This document shows, in pieces, positions 7,854 through 15,346 of a stretch of DNA of 27,811 bases. Below the pieces are notes generated by a model, which saw only the letters and a list, made by a program, of their open reading frames with translations, searched no databases and was not told the DNA's origin. Source of the stretch: CAMCHP01 sp036835325. Its GTDB lineage: Bacteria; Bacteroidota; Bacteroidia; Flavobacteriales_D; Sanyastnellaceae. Position numbers and translations under genes: made by a program. The stretch covers positions 1-27,811 of the forward strand of contig DAITMF010000041.1 of assembly GCA_036835325.1 (NCBI GenBank). Direction: 5' to 3'. Within the stretch, counting starts at the first letter, position 1. Each line of letters begins with the position of its first letter.

Positions 7854-8210
7854 TTACGCGTTGAATTTCTTGCGCTCCTTGATACGGGCGGCTTTACCGG
7901 TAAGTTCGCGGAGGTAGAAGATACGTGCACGACGTACTTTACCACGCTTAACGATGCCAATTTCTTCAATGAATGGAGAGCTGATTGGGAAGATACGCTC
8001 GACACCTACCGAACCTGACATTTTACGTACGGTGAAGGTTTCGGTGTGGCCGCTTCCGCGACGTTGAATCACTACACCTTGGAACTGCTGGATACGCTCC
8101 TTGTTACCTTCTTTAATCTTGTAGCTAACAGAGATGGTATCTCCTGACTTGAAGTCGGGCCATTGTTTTGCTTCAACGAGCTTGCTCGCGATTTCTTTGA
8201 TCTTATCCAT
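7854..8210 (-). CDS. rplS: 50S ribosomal protein L19
   Basis: L19 sits at the 30S-50S interface. The 118-residue sequence carries the family core: FKSGDTISVSYKIKEGNKER, then QQFQGVVIQRRGSG, TFTVRKMSGSVGVERIFPI (the L19 signature region) and the basic C-terminal KRGKVRRARIFYLREL followed by KAARIKE. Length is typical for Bacteroidota. In many bacteria rplS follows trmD; here it stands alone between cutC and a terminator, which is usual in this phylum. Confidence 0.98.
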   Translation of the reverse strand: MDKIKEIASKLVEAKQWPDFKSGDTISVSYKIKEGNKERIQQFQGVVIQRRGSGHTETFTVRKMSGSVGVERIFPISSPFIEEIGIVKRGKVRRARIFYLRELTGKAARIKERKKFNA

Positions 8211-8244
8211 GGTGCACTGACTATAGTTCTTCCAAAACGGGGTG

Positions 8245-8274
8245 CAATATTACGAAAATCTGTTCAAATGGAAA
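8245..8274 (-). promoter_or_regulatory. Possible Bacteroidota-type promoter for rplS
   Basis: Reading the minus strand, TTTC (8274-8271), 18 bases, then TAATATTG (8252-8245) resemble the TTTG / TAnnTTTG boxes of the primary sigma factor of Bacteroidota, each with one mismatch. The -7 box lies 34 bases before the rplS ATG. This is a visual match only. Confidence 0.3.
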
Positions 8275-8298
8275 CCGCACCGCGAAAAATAATCGCTC

Positions 8299-9018
8299 TC
8301 AGGTGGTTTGGTGCCGGTTAACCGCTTCAAGGGCAGCGCGCATTGCCGATACTATTTCGGGGTCAACGGTTTCGTACGCCGGATCAAAAATGCCGCGGCC
8401 GATTGAACCGTGTACTGCTTTACGCGCGCTGAAGTGCACTTCGGTGATGCCGCATGCCGCCAACTGGCTAACTGCGTCGGCCGATACGCCGCCACCGGCG
8501 AGGAGGGTCGGACATTTCTCCAACTGCATTAAGGCGCGGTAGGTGGCGATGCCGTCAACCGCACGCAATGATTGTCCGCTCGTTAAAATGCGCTCCACAC
8601 CCATGTTGTGGAGCACAGTCGCCGCAGCGCCCGGCTGTGTGCATTCATCAAACGCCCGGTGGAAGGTCATCGGAACGCCTTCTGTAGCGCGTCGCACCGC
8701 TTCGGTGAATGCCAGGTCAACTGTGCCGTCGCTGTTGAGTGCACCGGCGACAATGCCGTGCACGCCCACATCCAGCAACGCTGCAATATCATAAAGCATC
8801 ACGGCCTTCTCGTGCTTGCTGTAGACGAAGTTGCCTTCGCGCGGACGAATCAGCACAAACACCGGAATTTCGGTTTCATCAACGACGTGCCGTGCCAGGC
8901 CCACGCTGGGTGTAAGGCCACCGCTGCCCAAATGCATGCACAGTTCAATGCGGTCAGCGCCATGGGCTTCGGCGGTGACTGAACTTTCTACGCTGGTGCA
9001 ACAAACTTCGAGGATCAT
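8299..9018 (-). CDS. cutC: CutC family protein
   Basis: This cytoplasmic TIM-barrel protein of 239 residues matches PF03932. Diagnostic stretches are LEVCCTSVESSVTAEAHGADRIELC, GGLTPSVGL, VFVLIRPREGNFVYS, GVHGIVAGALNSDGTVD, MTFHRAFDE, RILTSGQ, LLAGGGV and EVHFSARK. CutC was named for copper tolerance in E. coli, but direct copper binding and the physiological role are disputed, so the name is used only as a family label. It reads in the same direction as rplS with an 88-bp gap, so it probably has its own transcript. Confidence 0.93.
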   Translation of the reverse strand: MILEVCCTSVESSVTAEAHGADRIELCMHLGSGGLTPSVGLARHVVDETEIPVFVLIRPREGNFVYSKHEKAVMLYDIAALLDVGVHGIVAGALNSDGTVDLAFTEAVRRATEGVPMTFHRAFDECTQPGAAATVLHNMGVERILTSGQSLRAVDGIATYRALMQLEKCPTLLAGGGVSADAVSQLAACGITEVHFSARKAVHGSIGRGIFDPAYETVDPEIVSAMRAALEAVNRHQTT

Positions 9019-9098
9019 GTCCCGAATATCGCAAAAAACTGATAAATGTCAATTTTTAGGCGGCAATCCCACCAACGTCGTGTGGAAGGTGACGCAAC

Positions 9099-9443
9099 TC
9101 AAACATCCGACTCCCCAAGATGAGTCTCAACCTCACCTCTGAGTACGGGTAGATCTCTCCAAACAATTGACCAAATCACTTCATCGGAAATGGCGTCATA
9201 TCCATGAACAATTCTATTTCGCGTTCCAACAATCTCTTTCGCCTTTGACAAATAAAAATCAGGATTGATCATAAGGATCCGGTTCACAGCTTCGCCAACA
9301 ATCTCAAGATTTCGCTCCACGGCCTTCTTGGTTTTCGTGTCGTTGCGGTAAACTGCAAACTCTTCAATCTCCGAAAGAAACTCTTCAATCTCAACAATCG
9401 CAGACAGAACATCAAAGAGACAAGCTCGTATGCGTTCATCCAT
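9099..9443 (-). CDS. hepT: HepT-like HEPN toxin ribonuclease
   Basis: This 114-residue all-helical protein belongs to the DUF86/HepT branch of HEPN nucleases. The catalytic R-x4-H-x-Y motif is intact as RNRIVHGY (Arg75, His80, Tyr82); the Tyr is the residue adenylylated by the partner MntA in characterised systems, which silences the RNase. The conserved RNLEIVGEAVNRI helix lies just before it. It overlaps mntA by 8 bp and follows it, the usual antidote-first order for this pair. The region is visibly AT-richer than its neighbours and uses more AT-ending codons, a sign of horizontal acquisition. Confidence 0.9.
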   Translation of the reverse strand: MDERIRACLFDVLSAIVEIEEFLSEIEEFAVYRNDTKTKKAVERNLEIVGEAVNRILMINPDFYLSKAKEIVGTRNRIVHGYDAISDEVIWSIVWRDLPVLRGEVETHLGESDV

Positions 9444-9741
9444 ACAATTGCACTTTCGTTTGTTCCAACTGCCTCAAAAAGAACTTGTTCTTTAAAGCCC
9501 TCGACTCAAGTAAATCTACTTTTCGGCCAAGAAGCTTTTCGATTTTCTCCTTCAAACTAAAGTACAAATCAGTGTAGCGAAAGGGATCGTTCTCGTCAAT
9601 ATCGACAACCAAATCAATATCTGAATCTTCCGAGAAATCGTCGCGAGTTACAGAACCAAAGGCATGCAGCGTTTTGACCTTATGCACTTTACAGAGTTTT
9701 TGGATTTCGCTGAGTTTGTCGCCTTTGATGTGCATGTTCAA
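9436..9741 (-). CDS. mntA: MntA-like minimal nucleotidyltransferase antitoxin
   Basis: This small protein of 101 residues (or 99 from the second ATG) has the polymerase-beta-type core G-S-x10-D-x-D as FGSVTRDDFSEDSDIDLVVD (Gly29, Ser30, Asp41, Asp43), with a third acidic position in KVDLL (Asp76). Family knowledge says MntA transfers AMP to the HEPN partner's active-site Tyr, neutralising it. All three metal-binding acids appear present, so the antitoxin is predicted active. It is the first gene of the pair and is translationally coupled to hepT. The pair has no recognisable recombinase or repeats at its borders. Confidence 0.9.
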   Translation of the reverse strand: MNMHIKGDKLSEIQKLCKVHKVKTLHAFGSVTRDDFSEDSDIDLVVDIDENDPFRYTDLYFSLKEKIEKLLGRKVDLLESRALKNKFFLRQLEQTKVQLYG

Positions 9742-9859
9742 ATTTAATCAATCTAGAGCTGTCGACAAACGCCCCTCACCCACCCTCTGCGCCGCTTATC
9801 AAAAAATTACAGGCAAACCCGACTCAAGCGTTTAAATTCGAATCCAAACCTTTAGTTCC

Positions 9860-11212
9860 ATGAAACGCAGTGCTCTTCTCGTTGCAATGATGCTGGCAGT
9901 CTACGGCGCCTTCGCCCAACCGACGGCCAAGCCGCTGGCGGCAGCCACTACCGATACCGCCTTTCCCGTAGCACAGATGAACGCCTACCTCGATGCGCTT
10001 GAAGCGGCCAACCGCTTCATGGGCGCCGTTGCCGTATCGCGCAACGGAAACATCCTTTACCAGCACACACTCGGTTACGCCGATGTGGAAGCCCAACGCC
10101 GCATCGATGCCACTACCCAAGTGCGCATTGGCTCCATCAGCAAAAGCTTCACGGCTGTGCTGGTTTTCAAAGCCCTCGAAGCCGGAAAGCTGTCGCTCAC
10201 GTCGACCCTCGACGCCCATTTCCCATCCATCCCCAATGCAAAAAAAATCACCATCGACCACTTGCTGCGGCACAAAAGCGGTATCCACAACTTCACCAAC
10301 GACCCTGATTTCCTGAGCTACCACACCTCCGAGCAAAGCAAACCAGCCCACCTTGATCGCATCGCAGCGGCCGGTAGCGATTTCGACCCGGGGCTGCGCA
10401 GCGAATACAGCAACTCGAACACGGTGCTGCTGAGCTTCATTCTCGAAGAAGTGTTCGGCAAACCCTACGCTGAATTGCTCGACATGTATATTGTCGGTCC
10501 CGCTAAACTCGAAAACACCGGCATTATGCTACCCGCAGCGAAGGCGAAAAACGCGGCCTTCTCGTACACTTATACCACTGAGTGGGTGCGCGAGGCCGAA
10601 ACCCATCCTTCGGTGCCGCTTGGCGCCGGTGCCGTTGCCTCGACGGCAGTGGATCTTTTGCGCTTCGCGGATGCCTTGCACAGCGGGAAGCTCATCCGCC
10701 AGGAAACCCTTGAAGAGATGAAACGGATGGATGGCGCTTACGGCGCAGGCTTGTTCATTCTCCCTTACGGAACCGAAAAAAGCTACGGACACACCGGCGG
10801 CATCGACGGTTTTGCTTCGATGTATTCGCACTTCCCCAACGAAGGCATTTCGTTTGCCATCATCACCAACGGCAACCGGTACGACCTCAACGAGGTGGCC
10901 ATCGCTGTGTTGGATGCCACTTTCGGCAACGACTTCGCGATTCCCACCTTCAGCGATTACACGCCAACAGCCGATGAACTCAACAAACTTACCGGCGAAT
11001 ATACCTCGGCTCAGCTGCCCATCGCCATGACCATCAGTGTTGTTGATGGTGTGCTCACTGCGCAAGCCACCGGGCAGCCCTCCTTCCCTCTTGAGGCGGT
11101 TGAATCCAACCACTTCAGGTTTACCCCTGCCGGTGTGGTGATGCGCTTCGCCCCCGAACTGAGAACCCTGACCCTCGAACAAGGCGGAGGTGTTTTCGTT
11201 TTTTCACGCTAA
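9860..11212 (+). CDS. Secreted serine hydrolase, beta-lactamase/class C-like (PF00144)
   Basis: This 450-residue protein has a signal peptide (MKRSALLVAMMLAVYGAFA, cleavage before Q20), so it is periplasmic or exported. The penicillin-binding-protein fold motifs are complete: SISK (Ser92 nucleophile, Lys95), YSN (Tyr183 in SEYSNSNTVL) and HTGG (311-314, replacing KTG). GAGAVASTAVDLLRFADALHSG and YGAGLF are also typical. The last 90 or so residues (from about 365) form a separate beta-rich domain resembling the C-terminal lipocalin-like extension on many such hydrolases. Substrates in this family range from D-amino-acid peptides to esters; true beta-lactamase activity is unlikely to be inferred from HTGG-type members. 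It appears monocistronic. Confidence 0.9.
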   Translation: MKRSALLVAMMLAVYGAFAQPTAKPLAAATTDTAFPVAQMNAYLDALEAANRFMGAVAVSRNGNILYQHTLGYADVEAQRRIDATTQVRIGSISKSFTAVLVFKALEAGKLSLTSTLDAHFPSIPNAKKITIDHLLRHKSGIHNFTNDPDFLSYHTSEQSKPAHLDRIAAAGSDFDPGLRSEYSNSNTVLLSFILEEVFGKPYAELLDMYIVGPAKLENTGIMLPAAKAKNAAFSYTYTTEWVREAETHPSVPLGAGAVASTAVDLLRFADALHSGKLIRQETLEEMKRMDGAYGAGLFILPYGTEKSYGHTGGIDGFASMYSHFPNEGISFAIITNGNRYDLNEVAIAVLDATFGNDFAIPTFSDYTPTADELNKLTGEYTSAQLPIAMTISVVDGVLTAQATGQPSFPLEAVESNHFRFTPAGVVMRFAPELRTLTLEQGGGVFVFSR

Positions 11213-11280
11213 CGCACCGCACATTTTCATAAATTGTCGAGCGAAAATTTTCTCTCATCCCCTTTGCTAAACCTTTGACC

Positions 11281-12411
11281 ATGAGCATTTGGAACAAACT
11301 CAAAAATGAGTTCATTGACATCATCGAGTGGCTTGACCCAACCCAAGACACCATGGTGTACCGCTTCGAGCGTTACCAAAACGAAATCAAAAACGGCGCG
11401 AAACTGACCGTCCGCGAAACGCAAATGGCGGTCTTCATCAACGAGGGCCAAATCGCCGATGTCTTTGGTCCCGGCATGTACACGCTGAACACCGAGAACC
11501 TGCCCATCCTCGCTACGCTGAAAGGCTGGAAATACGGCTTCAACAGTCCGTTCAAAGCCGAAGTCTACTTCGTCAACACCAAGAACTTCACCGACAACAA
11601 ATGGGGCACCAAGTCGCCCATCATCCTCAATGATGACCGTTTCGGCATGCTCGAGGTGCGGGCCTTCGGTACCTATGCCATTCGCATCAACGACCCCGGC
11701 AAGTTCATTAAAGAAATTGTGGGCACCGATGGTGAGTTCACCCGCGACGAGGTTGATGCCCAGCTGCGCAGCATTGTTGTGACGCGCTTCACCGATGCCG
11801 TTGGCGAATCAATGATTCCGGTTGAAAGCTTTGCCGGCAACGTAAATGAACTCAGTGAGATTGCGCAAACCGCACTTACCCCTGAATTTGCCGAGTACGG
11901 ACTTCTTCTCACCAAGTTCTTGGTCGAGAGCGTCACCATGCCCGAAGAGGTCAAGAAAGAAATCTTCGAGCTGAGCCGCTTGGAAAAGATTGACCTGCAC
12001 AAGCTGGCGCAAATGAAGGCCGCCAAGGCCATGGAGAAGGCCGCCGAAAACCAAGGCGCCGCAGGCGGTGCCATGGGCATGGGCATGGGCTTCATGATGT
12101 CGAACCAAATGGGCTCGCTGTTTCAGCAACCGCAACAAGCGGCTCAACAGCAGTCGCAACCCGCACAGCAGGCACCGGCAGCCGGTGGTCCGCCGCCGCT
12201 GCCTACCGCCGTGCAATACTTCGTTGCCATGAACAACCAACAGGCCGGTCCGTTCGATCTCGCCACCTTGCAGCAAATGATTGCACGTGGCGAAGTGGGT
12301 CGCGACACTTTGGTGTGGACGCAAGGCATGGCCCAGTGGGCGGCTGCATCGGCCGTGAGCGACATCAGCGGGTTCTTCGGCAGTGTTCCTCCTCCCCTTC
12401 CAAATGCATAA
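11281..12411 (+). CDS. SPFH-domain protein with C-terminal GYF_2 domain (YdjI/virion-core-like)
   Basis: The ATG at 11281 (MSIWNKLKNEF) is preferred over a TTG two codons earlier, giving 376 residues. Residues about 20-235 form an SPFH module of the YdjI type: IEWLDPTQDTMVYRF, RETQMAVFINEGQIADVFGPGMYTLNT, FGTYAIRINDPGKFI and LLTKFLVESVTMPEEV. A Gly/Met-rich patch (260-279) and a Gln/Pro-rich linker (282-308) lead to a GYF_2 (DUF4339) domain: QQAGPFDLATLQQMIARGEV ... DTLVWTQGMAQW. No membrane helix is seen, so membrane association, if any, is peripheral. It lies 6 bp before the zinc-ribbon gene, a pairing seen elsewhere for YdjI-type proteins. The relation to stress or membrane organisation is inference. 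Confidence 0.85.
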   Translation: MSIWNKLKNEFIDIIEWLDPTQDTMVYRFERYQNEIKNGAKLTVRETQMAVFINEGQIADVFGPGMYTLNTENLPILATLKGWKYGFNSPFKAEVYFVNTKNFTDNKWGTKSPIILNDDRFGMLEVRAFGTYAIRINDPGKFIKEIVGTDGEFTRDEVDAQLRSIVVTRFTDAVGESMIPVESFAGNVNELSEIAQTALTPEFAEYGLLLTKFLVESVTMPEEVKKEIFELSRLEKIDLHKLAQMKAAKAMEKAAENQGAAGGAMGMGMGFMMSNQMGSLFQQPQQAAQQQSQPAQQAPAAGGPPPLPTAVQYFVAMNNQQAGPFDLATLQQMIARGEVGRDTLVWTQGMAQWAAASAVSDISGFFGSVPPPLPNA

Positions 12412-12417
12412 ACGGCC

Positions 12418-13524
12418 ATGGCTGAAGTGACTGCAGGCGTTGAAGGTGCGCGCAAAATAAACTGCTGCAACTGCGGTGCCGAGCTGCGCTTCAAAGCCGG
12501 CACCACCGATCTGAACTGCGACTACTGCGGTACCCGCAACGAGATCAACCTCAAAGAAGTCGAAATCGCCGAGCAGGCCCTCGATGACTTTCTGGCGAAA
12601 GAAGCGTCGCAAACACCCACCGACCCCGTGGCCACCGTTGAGTGCGAGAGCTGCGGCGCGGTAAACCCCTTCGACGATACCTCGGTGGGCAAAAGTTGCG
12701 TGTTTTGCGGCGGACATTTATTGGTGAAAGACGCTGCGCGGATGGAGCAGATTCGTCCGCAAGCGCTCATCCCCTTCCAAATCGAACACCGCGACGCCAT
12801 TGAGCGTTACCGTAAGTGGCTGCACGGATTGTGGTTTGCCCCCAATAAACTCAAACGGATGCAAAACCTGCCCGATAAGCTCAAGGGCATTTACATTCCG
12901 TTTTGGACCTTCGACGCCGATACGGCCACCGTGTATACCGGACAGCGGGGCATCCGCCGCACTGAAAGCGAAAACTACACTGTCACCGTCAACGGTAAAA
13001 CTGAAAACCGCACCCGCACCAAAACAGTGGTCGATTGGTACCCCGCATCGGGCCAAGTAGCGCAGTTTTTCGACGATGAACTGGTGCTCGCCAACGATGC
13101 CCTCCCTGCTGACATCACCAACGGTTTGCATCCGTGGCAGTTGGATGCCCTCGTTCCGTTTGACCACGACTTCTTGCGCGGTTTTTTGGTCGAGAGCTAC
13201 AACATCAACCTCAACGAAGGCTTCGCCATTGGCCGCAAGCAAATCGAAGAGCAAATCCGCACCCTTGTGAAGCGTGACATTGGCGGCGACGAGCAGCGCA
13301 TCACCTCGATGAACGTCACATGGGACAAGCTCACGTTCAAGCACATTCTCTTGCCGGTTTACGTCAGCGCCTACCGCTACAACGGCAAAGCGTACCGTTT
13401 CCTGGTCAACGGCCAAAGCGGCTTGGTGCGTGGCGAACGGCCATACAGCTTCTGGAAAATCGCCGGAGTGGTTGTGTTGGTGCTGGCAGTGATCGGCATT
13501 TTGTACCTCGTCGCCGGGAAGTAA
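12418..13524 (+). CDS. Double zinc-ribbon protein with a C-terminal membrane helix
   Basis: This 368-residue partner of the SPFH gene has two four-cysteine zinc ribbons, Cys16/Cys19 with Cys34/Cys37 (CCNCG ... CDYCG) and Cys76/Cys79 with Cys94/Cys97 (CESCG ... CVFCG). The middle holds LIPFQIEHRDAIERYRKWL, GIYIPFWTFDADTATVYTGQRG and a conserved-looking VTVNGKTENRTRTK block, and the protein ends in one hydrophobic helix (about 345-366) with a short basic tail. It thus looks tail-anchored with zinc ribbons in the cytoplasm. Databases often mislabel such proteins as primosomal protein N' or helicase; no helicase motif is present. Function unknown. Confidence 0.8.
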   Translation: MAEVTAGVEGARKINCCNCGAELRFKAGTTDLNCDYCGTRNEINLKEVEIAEQALDDFLAKEASQTPTDPVATVECESCGAVNPFDDTSVGKSCVFCGGHLLVKDAARMEQIRPQALIPFQIEHRDAIERYRKWLHGLWFAPNKLKRMQNLPDKLKGIYIPFWTFDADTATVYTGQRGIRRTESENYTVTVNGKTENRTRTKTVVDWYPASGQVAQFFDDELVLANDALPADITNGLHPWQLDALVPFDHDFLRGFLVESYNINLNEGFAIGRKQIEEQIRTLVKRDIGGDEQRITSMNVTWDKLTFKHILLPVYVSAYRYNGKAYRFLVNGQSGLVRGERPYSFWKIAGVVVLVLAVIGILYLVAGK

Positions 13525-13592
13525 ACTTTACAGCCAAACGGCAGCTTCATTTCTTTTTTCTCCGCTTCGCAGGATGTGTACTGCAGAACTGC

Positions 13593-13627
13593 GGTAAACG
13601 TTTTATGGGGTGTAGGAAAGGTTTACC
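13593..13627. repeat. Inverted GGTAAAC / GTTTACC pair, 21-base spacer
   Basis: A GGTAAAC at 13593-13599 faces GTTTACC at 13621-13627 in the convergent gap between the zinc-ribbon and small-lipoprotein genes. The same arms with a 22-base spacer recur at 21064-21099. The spacer bases differ between copies, so the arms seem to be the conserved part. Confidence 0.35.
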
Positions 13628-13653
13628 GTAGAATTCGGTTGCGTTTGCGGGCC

Positions 13654-14079
13654 TCAGTCGGCTATGCGTCGCCAGCCTTCTACGTAAACAACCCCATCGT
13701 CGGTGTAGGTGAGCGTTAGGTTGTCGCCCGATACTACATAGCTCCGTAAACGTTCTGTTTCGTTGTAACGGAAGAGCACGGTTGCAGCTTCGGGGTCAGC
13801 CGTGACGGTTCCGATAATATCCGGTCCGTAAGTGGCCAAGCGAAACCCGCCCACGAAATCGGTTGATGCGCCATCCGAATGCACCACAAGGGTATCGCAA
13901 CAGGGCACTGCCATACTGCTGATTCCGCCAATTTCAAGGAACGTCAACACACGGGTGCCGGTCAAGCCAACAACGTCCAAATAATCGGGCACAGCACTAG
14001 TGGTCTCTTCCTTCGCGCATCCTGCGGCAGCAGAAAAAAAGACGGTAAGCGCAGCGATGGTGGCAAAACGATTGATCAT
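13654..14079 (-). CDS. Small putative lipoprotein, lipocalin-like
   Basis: The start used is the ATG at 14079 (MINRFATIAALTVFF), giving 141 residues; an upstream in-frame ATG at 14133 would place a second hydrophobic stretch in front of the signal. The lipobox is SAAAGC (Cys21), followed by KEETTS, as expected for a lipid-anchored protein. The rest is a run of short beta strands (RVLTFLEIGG, TLVVHSDG, TVLFRYNETERLRSYVVSGDNLTLTY, VVYVEGW), the pattern of small lipocalin-like or META-like folds. Two adjacent cysteines (PCCD) lie mid-protein. No function can be assigned. It sits upstream of nothing on its strand and is separated from the phytase operon by a terminator. Confidence 0.7.
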   Translation of the reverse strand: MINRFATIAALTVFFSAAAGCAKEETTSAVPDYLDVVGLTGTRVLTFLEIGGISSMAVPCCDTLVVHSDGASTDFVGGFRLATYGPDIIGTVTADPEAATVLFRYNETERLRSYVVSGDNLTLTYTDDGVVYVEGWRRIAD

Positions 14080-14210
14080 GGCATTCGAAATGTGTGAACA
14101 CCATAAAAGTACGCAATACAAAATGGTTCGCACAGTTTCGTGTGTTGCGATTTGGTTAAGACTGAACCGCGGTAAACCTTTTGCACGTGAAGTAAAGTTT
14201 GATGCATCGT

Positions 14211-14246
14211 AAAAAACGGCGGCTCCGAATACCGAAGCCGCCTTTT
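14211..14246 (-). terminator. Intrinsic terminator of the phytase operon
   Basis: On the minus strand a GC-rich stem (GGCGGCT at 14242-14236 with AGCCGCC at 14224-14218) closes an 11-base loop and is followed, after one G, by six T residues. It lies 24 bp after the phytase stop. On the plus strand it is followed by four T residues and may be partly bidirectional. Confidence 0.8.
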
Positions 14247-14269
14247 CACAAACGGTGATTGAAACACAC

Positions 14270-15346
14270 TTACAAACCGGCGCCTTTGATCAACGCTTCG
14301 AGGCTGTAGAAATGAAAGGTGCGGTCGTCGCTCATCGCTACGAACAAACCGCCGGGAAACTTGCCATTGAAGGTCTCGCGGGTAAGCTCACTGCCGTCGC
14401 TGTTGCGGGCTGCCACCTGCACTGCACCCAGCTCGGGGTGGTCATGCGCTCCGTTTGCACTGCCCTCACGCGGGAAAAAACGGAAGGCATGACGGGCCTG
14501 ATCGCTTACAATTATGTAGCCTTTGCCTTGCGCTGTTTTGCAAATGGTGATGCCTTCGTGGTCTTCAAGAAAACCTTGTTGAGCAAAAAATGCCAATTCT
14601 TCATTGCCCTTCGAGGGCTCGGCATGGTACTTGCGTACACCTATTTGCTCATCGCTGTAGAAAATGTAGCCCAGCTCGTGATCAACGGCGATGGCTTCAA
14701 TTTCTTTGTTGCCTGAGAACTGACCAAACTTGCGCACGACCTCGCCACCAATGCTACCATCGGGGTTGTCAAACAGACGGTACTGCCAGAGGTAGCTGCC
14801 GTCTTGCGGACCAAACTTGCGGCTCACAATAGCGTAATGCGTACCGTCGTCTCCGATGTAAGAAGCCACGCCCATAACAGCGCGGAACTCTTCGCCGGTT
14901 TCGCCTTCGAACAGCGGTATACCACCATTGTCGATGGGCTCGAGGTCAGGCATGCGGAACACGCGCAAACTATTGGTAAAGCGCTCGCCGGTTATGGCGT
15001 AGTCGACGGTTGTGCCGTTCACATCGAGTCCGTAAGCCACGTCAACGTTGTTCGGACGCTCAAGGGTGATGCTTTTGCCCACAATTTTGCCGTCGAGGTC
15101 AAATGCGTAGAGGCCTCCGAGCGAGTCTTTGTCGGTACCAATGATGCGGCTTTGCATCACATCATTGGGATTCAGCCAAATGGCCGGATCATCGGTGTCG
15201 TTCGGCAGGGCTTCTGTAATTACGAGCGGTGCAAGCTCAGTAGGAGCCATCGGTTCAGTGGTTTCGGTAACCGGTGTGGGTTCATTGCATGCAACGGCGG
15301 CTAAGGCCAACCATCCCATCCATCCCCAAGAAAAAGAAATTCTCAT
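14270..15346 (-). CDS. Beta-propeller phytase (3-phytase) lipoprotein
   Basis: This 358-residue protein is a beta-propeller phytase (PF02333), a calcium-dependent enzyme that removes phosphates from phytate. Signature segments are DTDDPAIWLNPND (51-62) and SRIIGTDKDSLGGLYAFDLDGK (66-87), then LERPNNVDVAYG (95-106), and DHEGITICK in the C-terminal half. Length equals that of secreted bacterial members. A lipoprotein signal ends in AAVAC (Cys20), followed by NEPTPVTET, so it is predicted to be lipid-anchored. It is the last gene of a TonB-receptor operon and its ATG overlaps the preceding stop by 4 nt. Acidic residues that coordinate calcium appear retained. Confidence 0.95.
   Translation of the reverse strand: MRISFSWGWMGWLALAAVACNEPTPVTETTEPMAPTELAPLVITEALPNDTDDPAIWLNPNDVMQSRIIGTDKDSLGGLYAFDLDGKIVGKSITLERPNNVDVAYGLDVNGTTVDYAITGERFTNSLRVFRMPDLEPIDNGGIPLFEGETGEEFRAVMGVASYIGDDGTHYAIVSRKFGPQDGSYLWQYRLFDNPDGSIGGEVVRKFGQFSGNKEIEAIAVDHELGYIFYSDEQIGVRKYHAEPSKGNEELAFFAQQGFLEDHEGITICKTAQGKGYIIVSDQARHAFRFFPREGSANGAHDHPELGAVQVAARNSDGSELTRETFNGKFPGGLFVAMSDDRTFHFYSLEALIKGAGL

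Noticed and set aside
10529..11182. Minus-strand 217-codon frame opposite the serine hydrolase
   Set aside because: Antisense to a gene with complete SxxK, YSN and HTGG motifs; no start context and no recognisable family.
11809..12717. Long minus-strand open frame (302 codons) opposite the SPFH and zinc-ribbon genes
   Set aside because: It lies wholly antisense to two well-supported genes. Its His/Arg/Gly/Leu-rich composition is that of an antisense shadow in a GC-rich genome, and no domain is seen.
12418..13524. Primosomal protein N' / helicase annotation for the zinc-ribbon protein
   Set aside because: There is no Walker A or B motif and the length is far too short. Only the cysteine ribbons resemble part of PriA.
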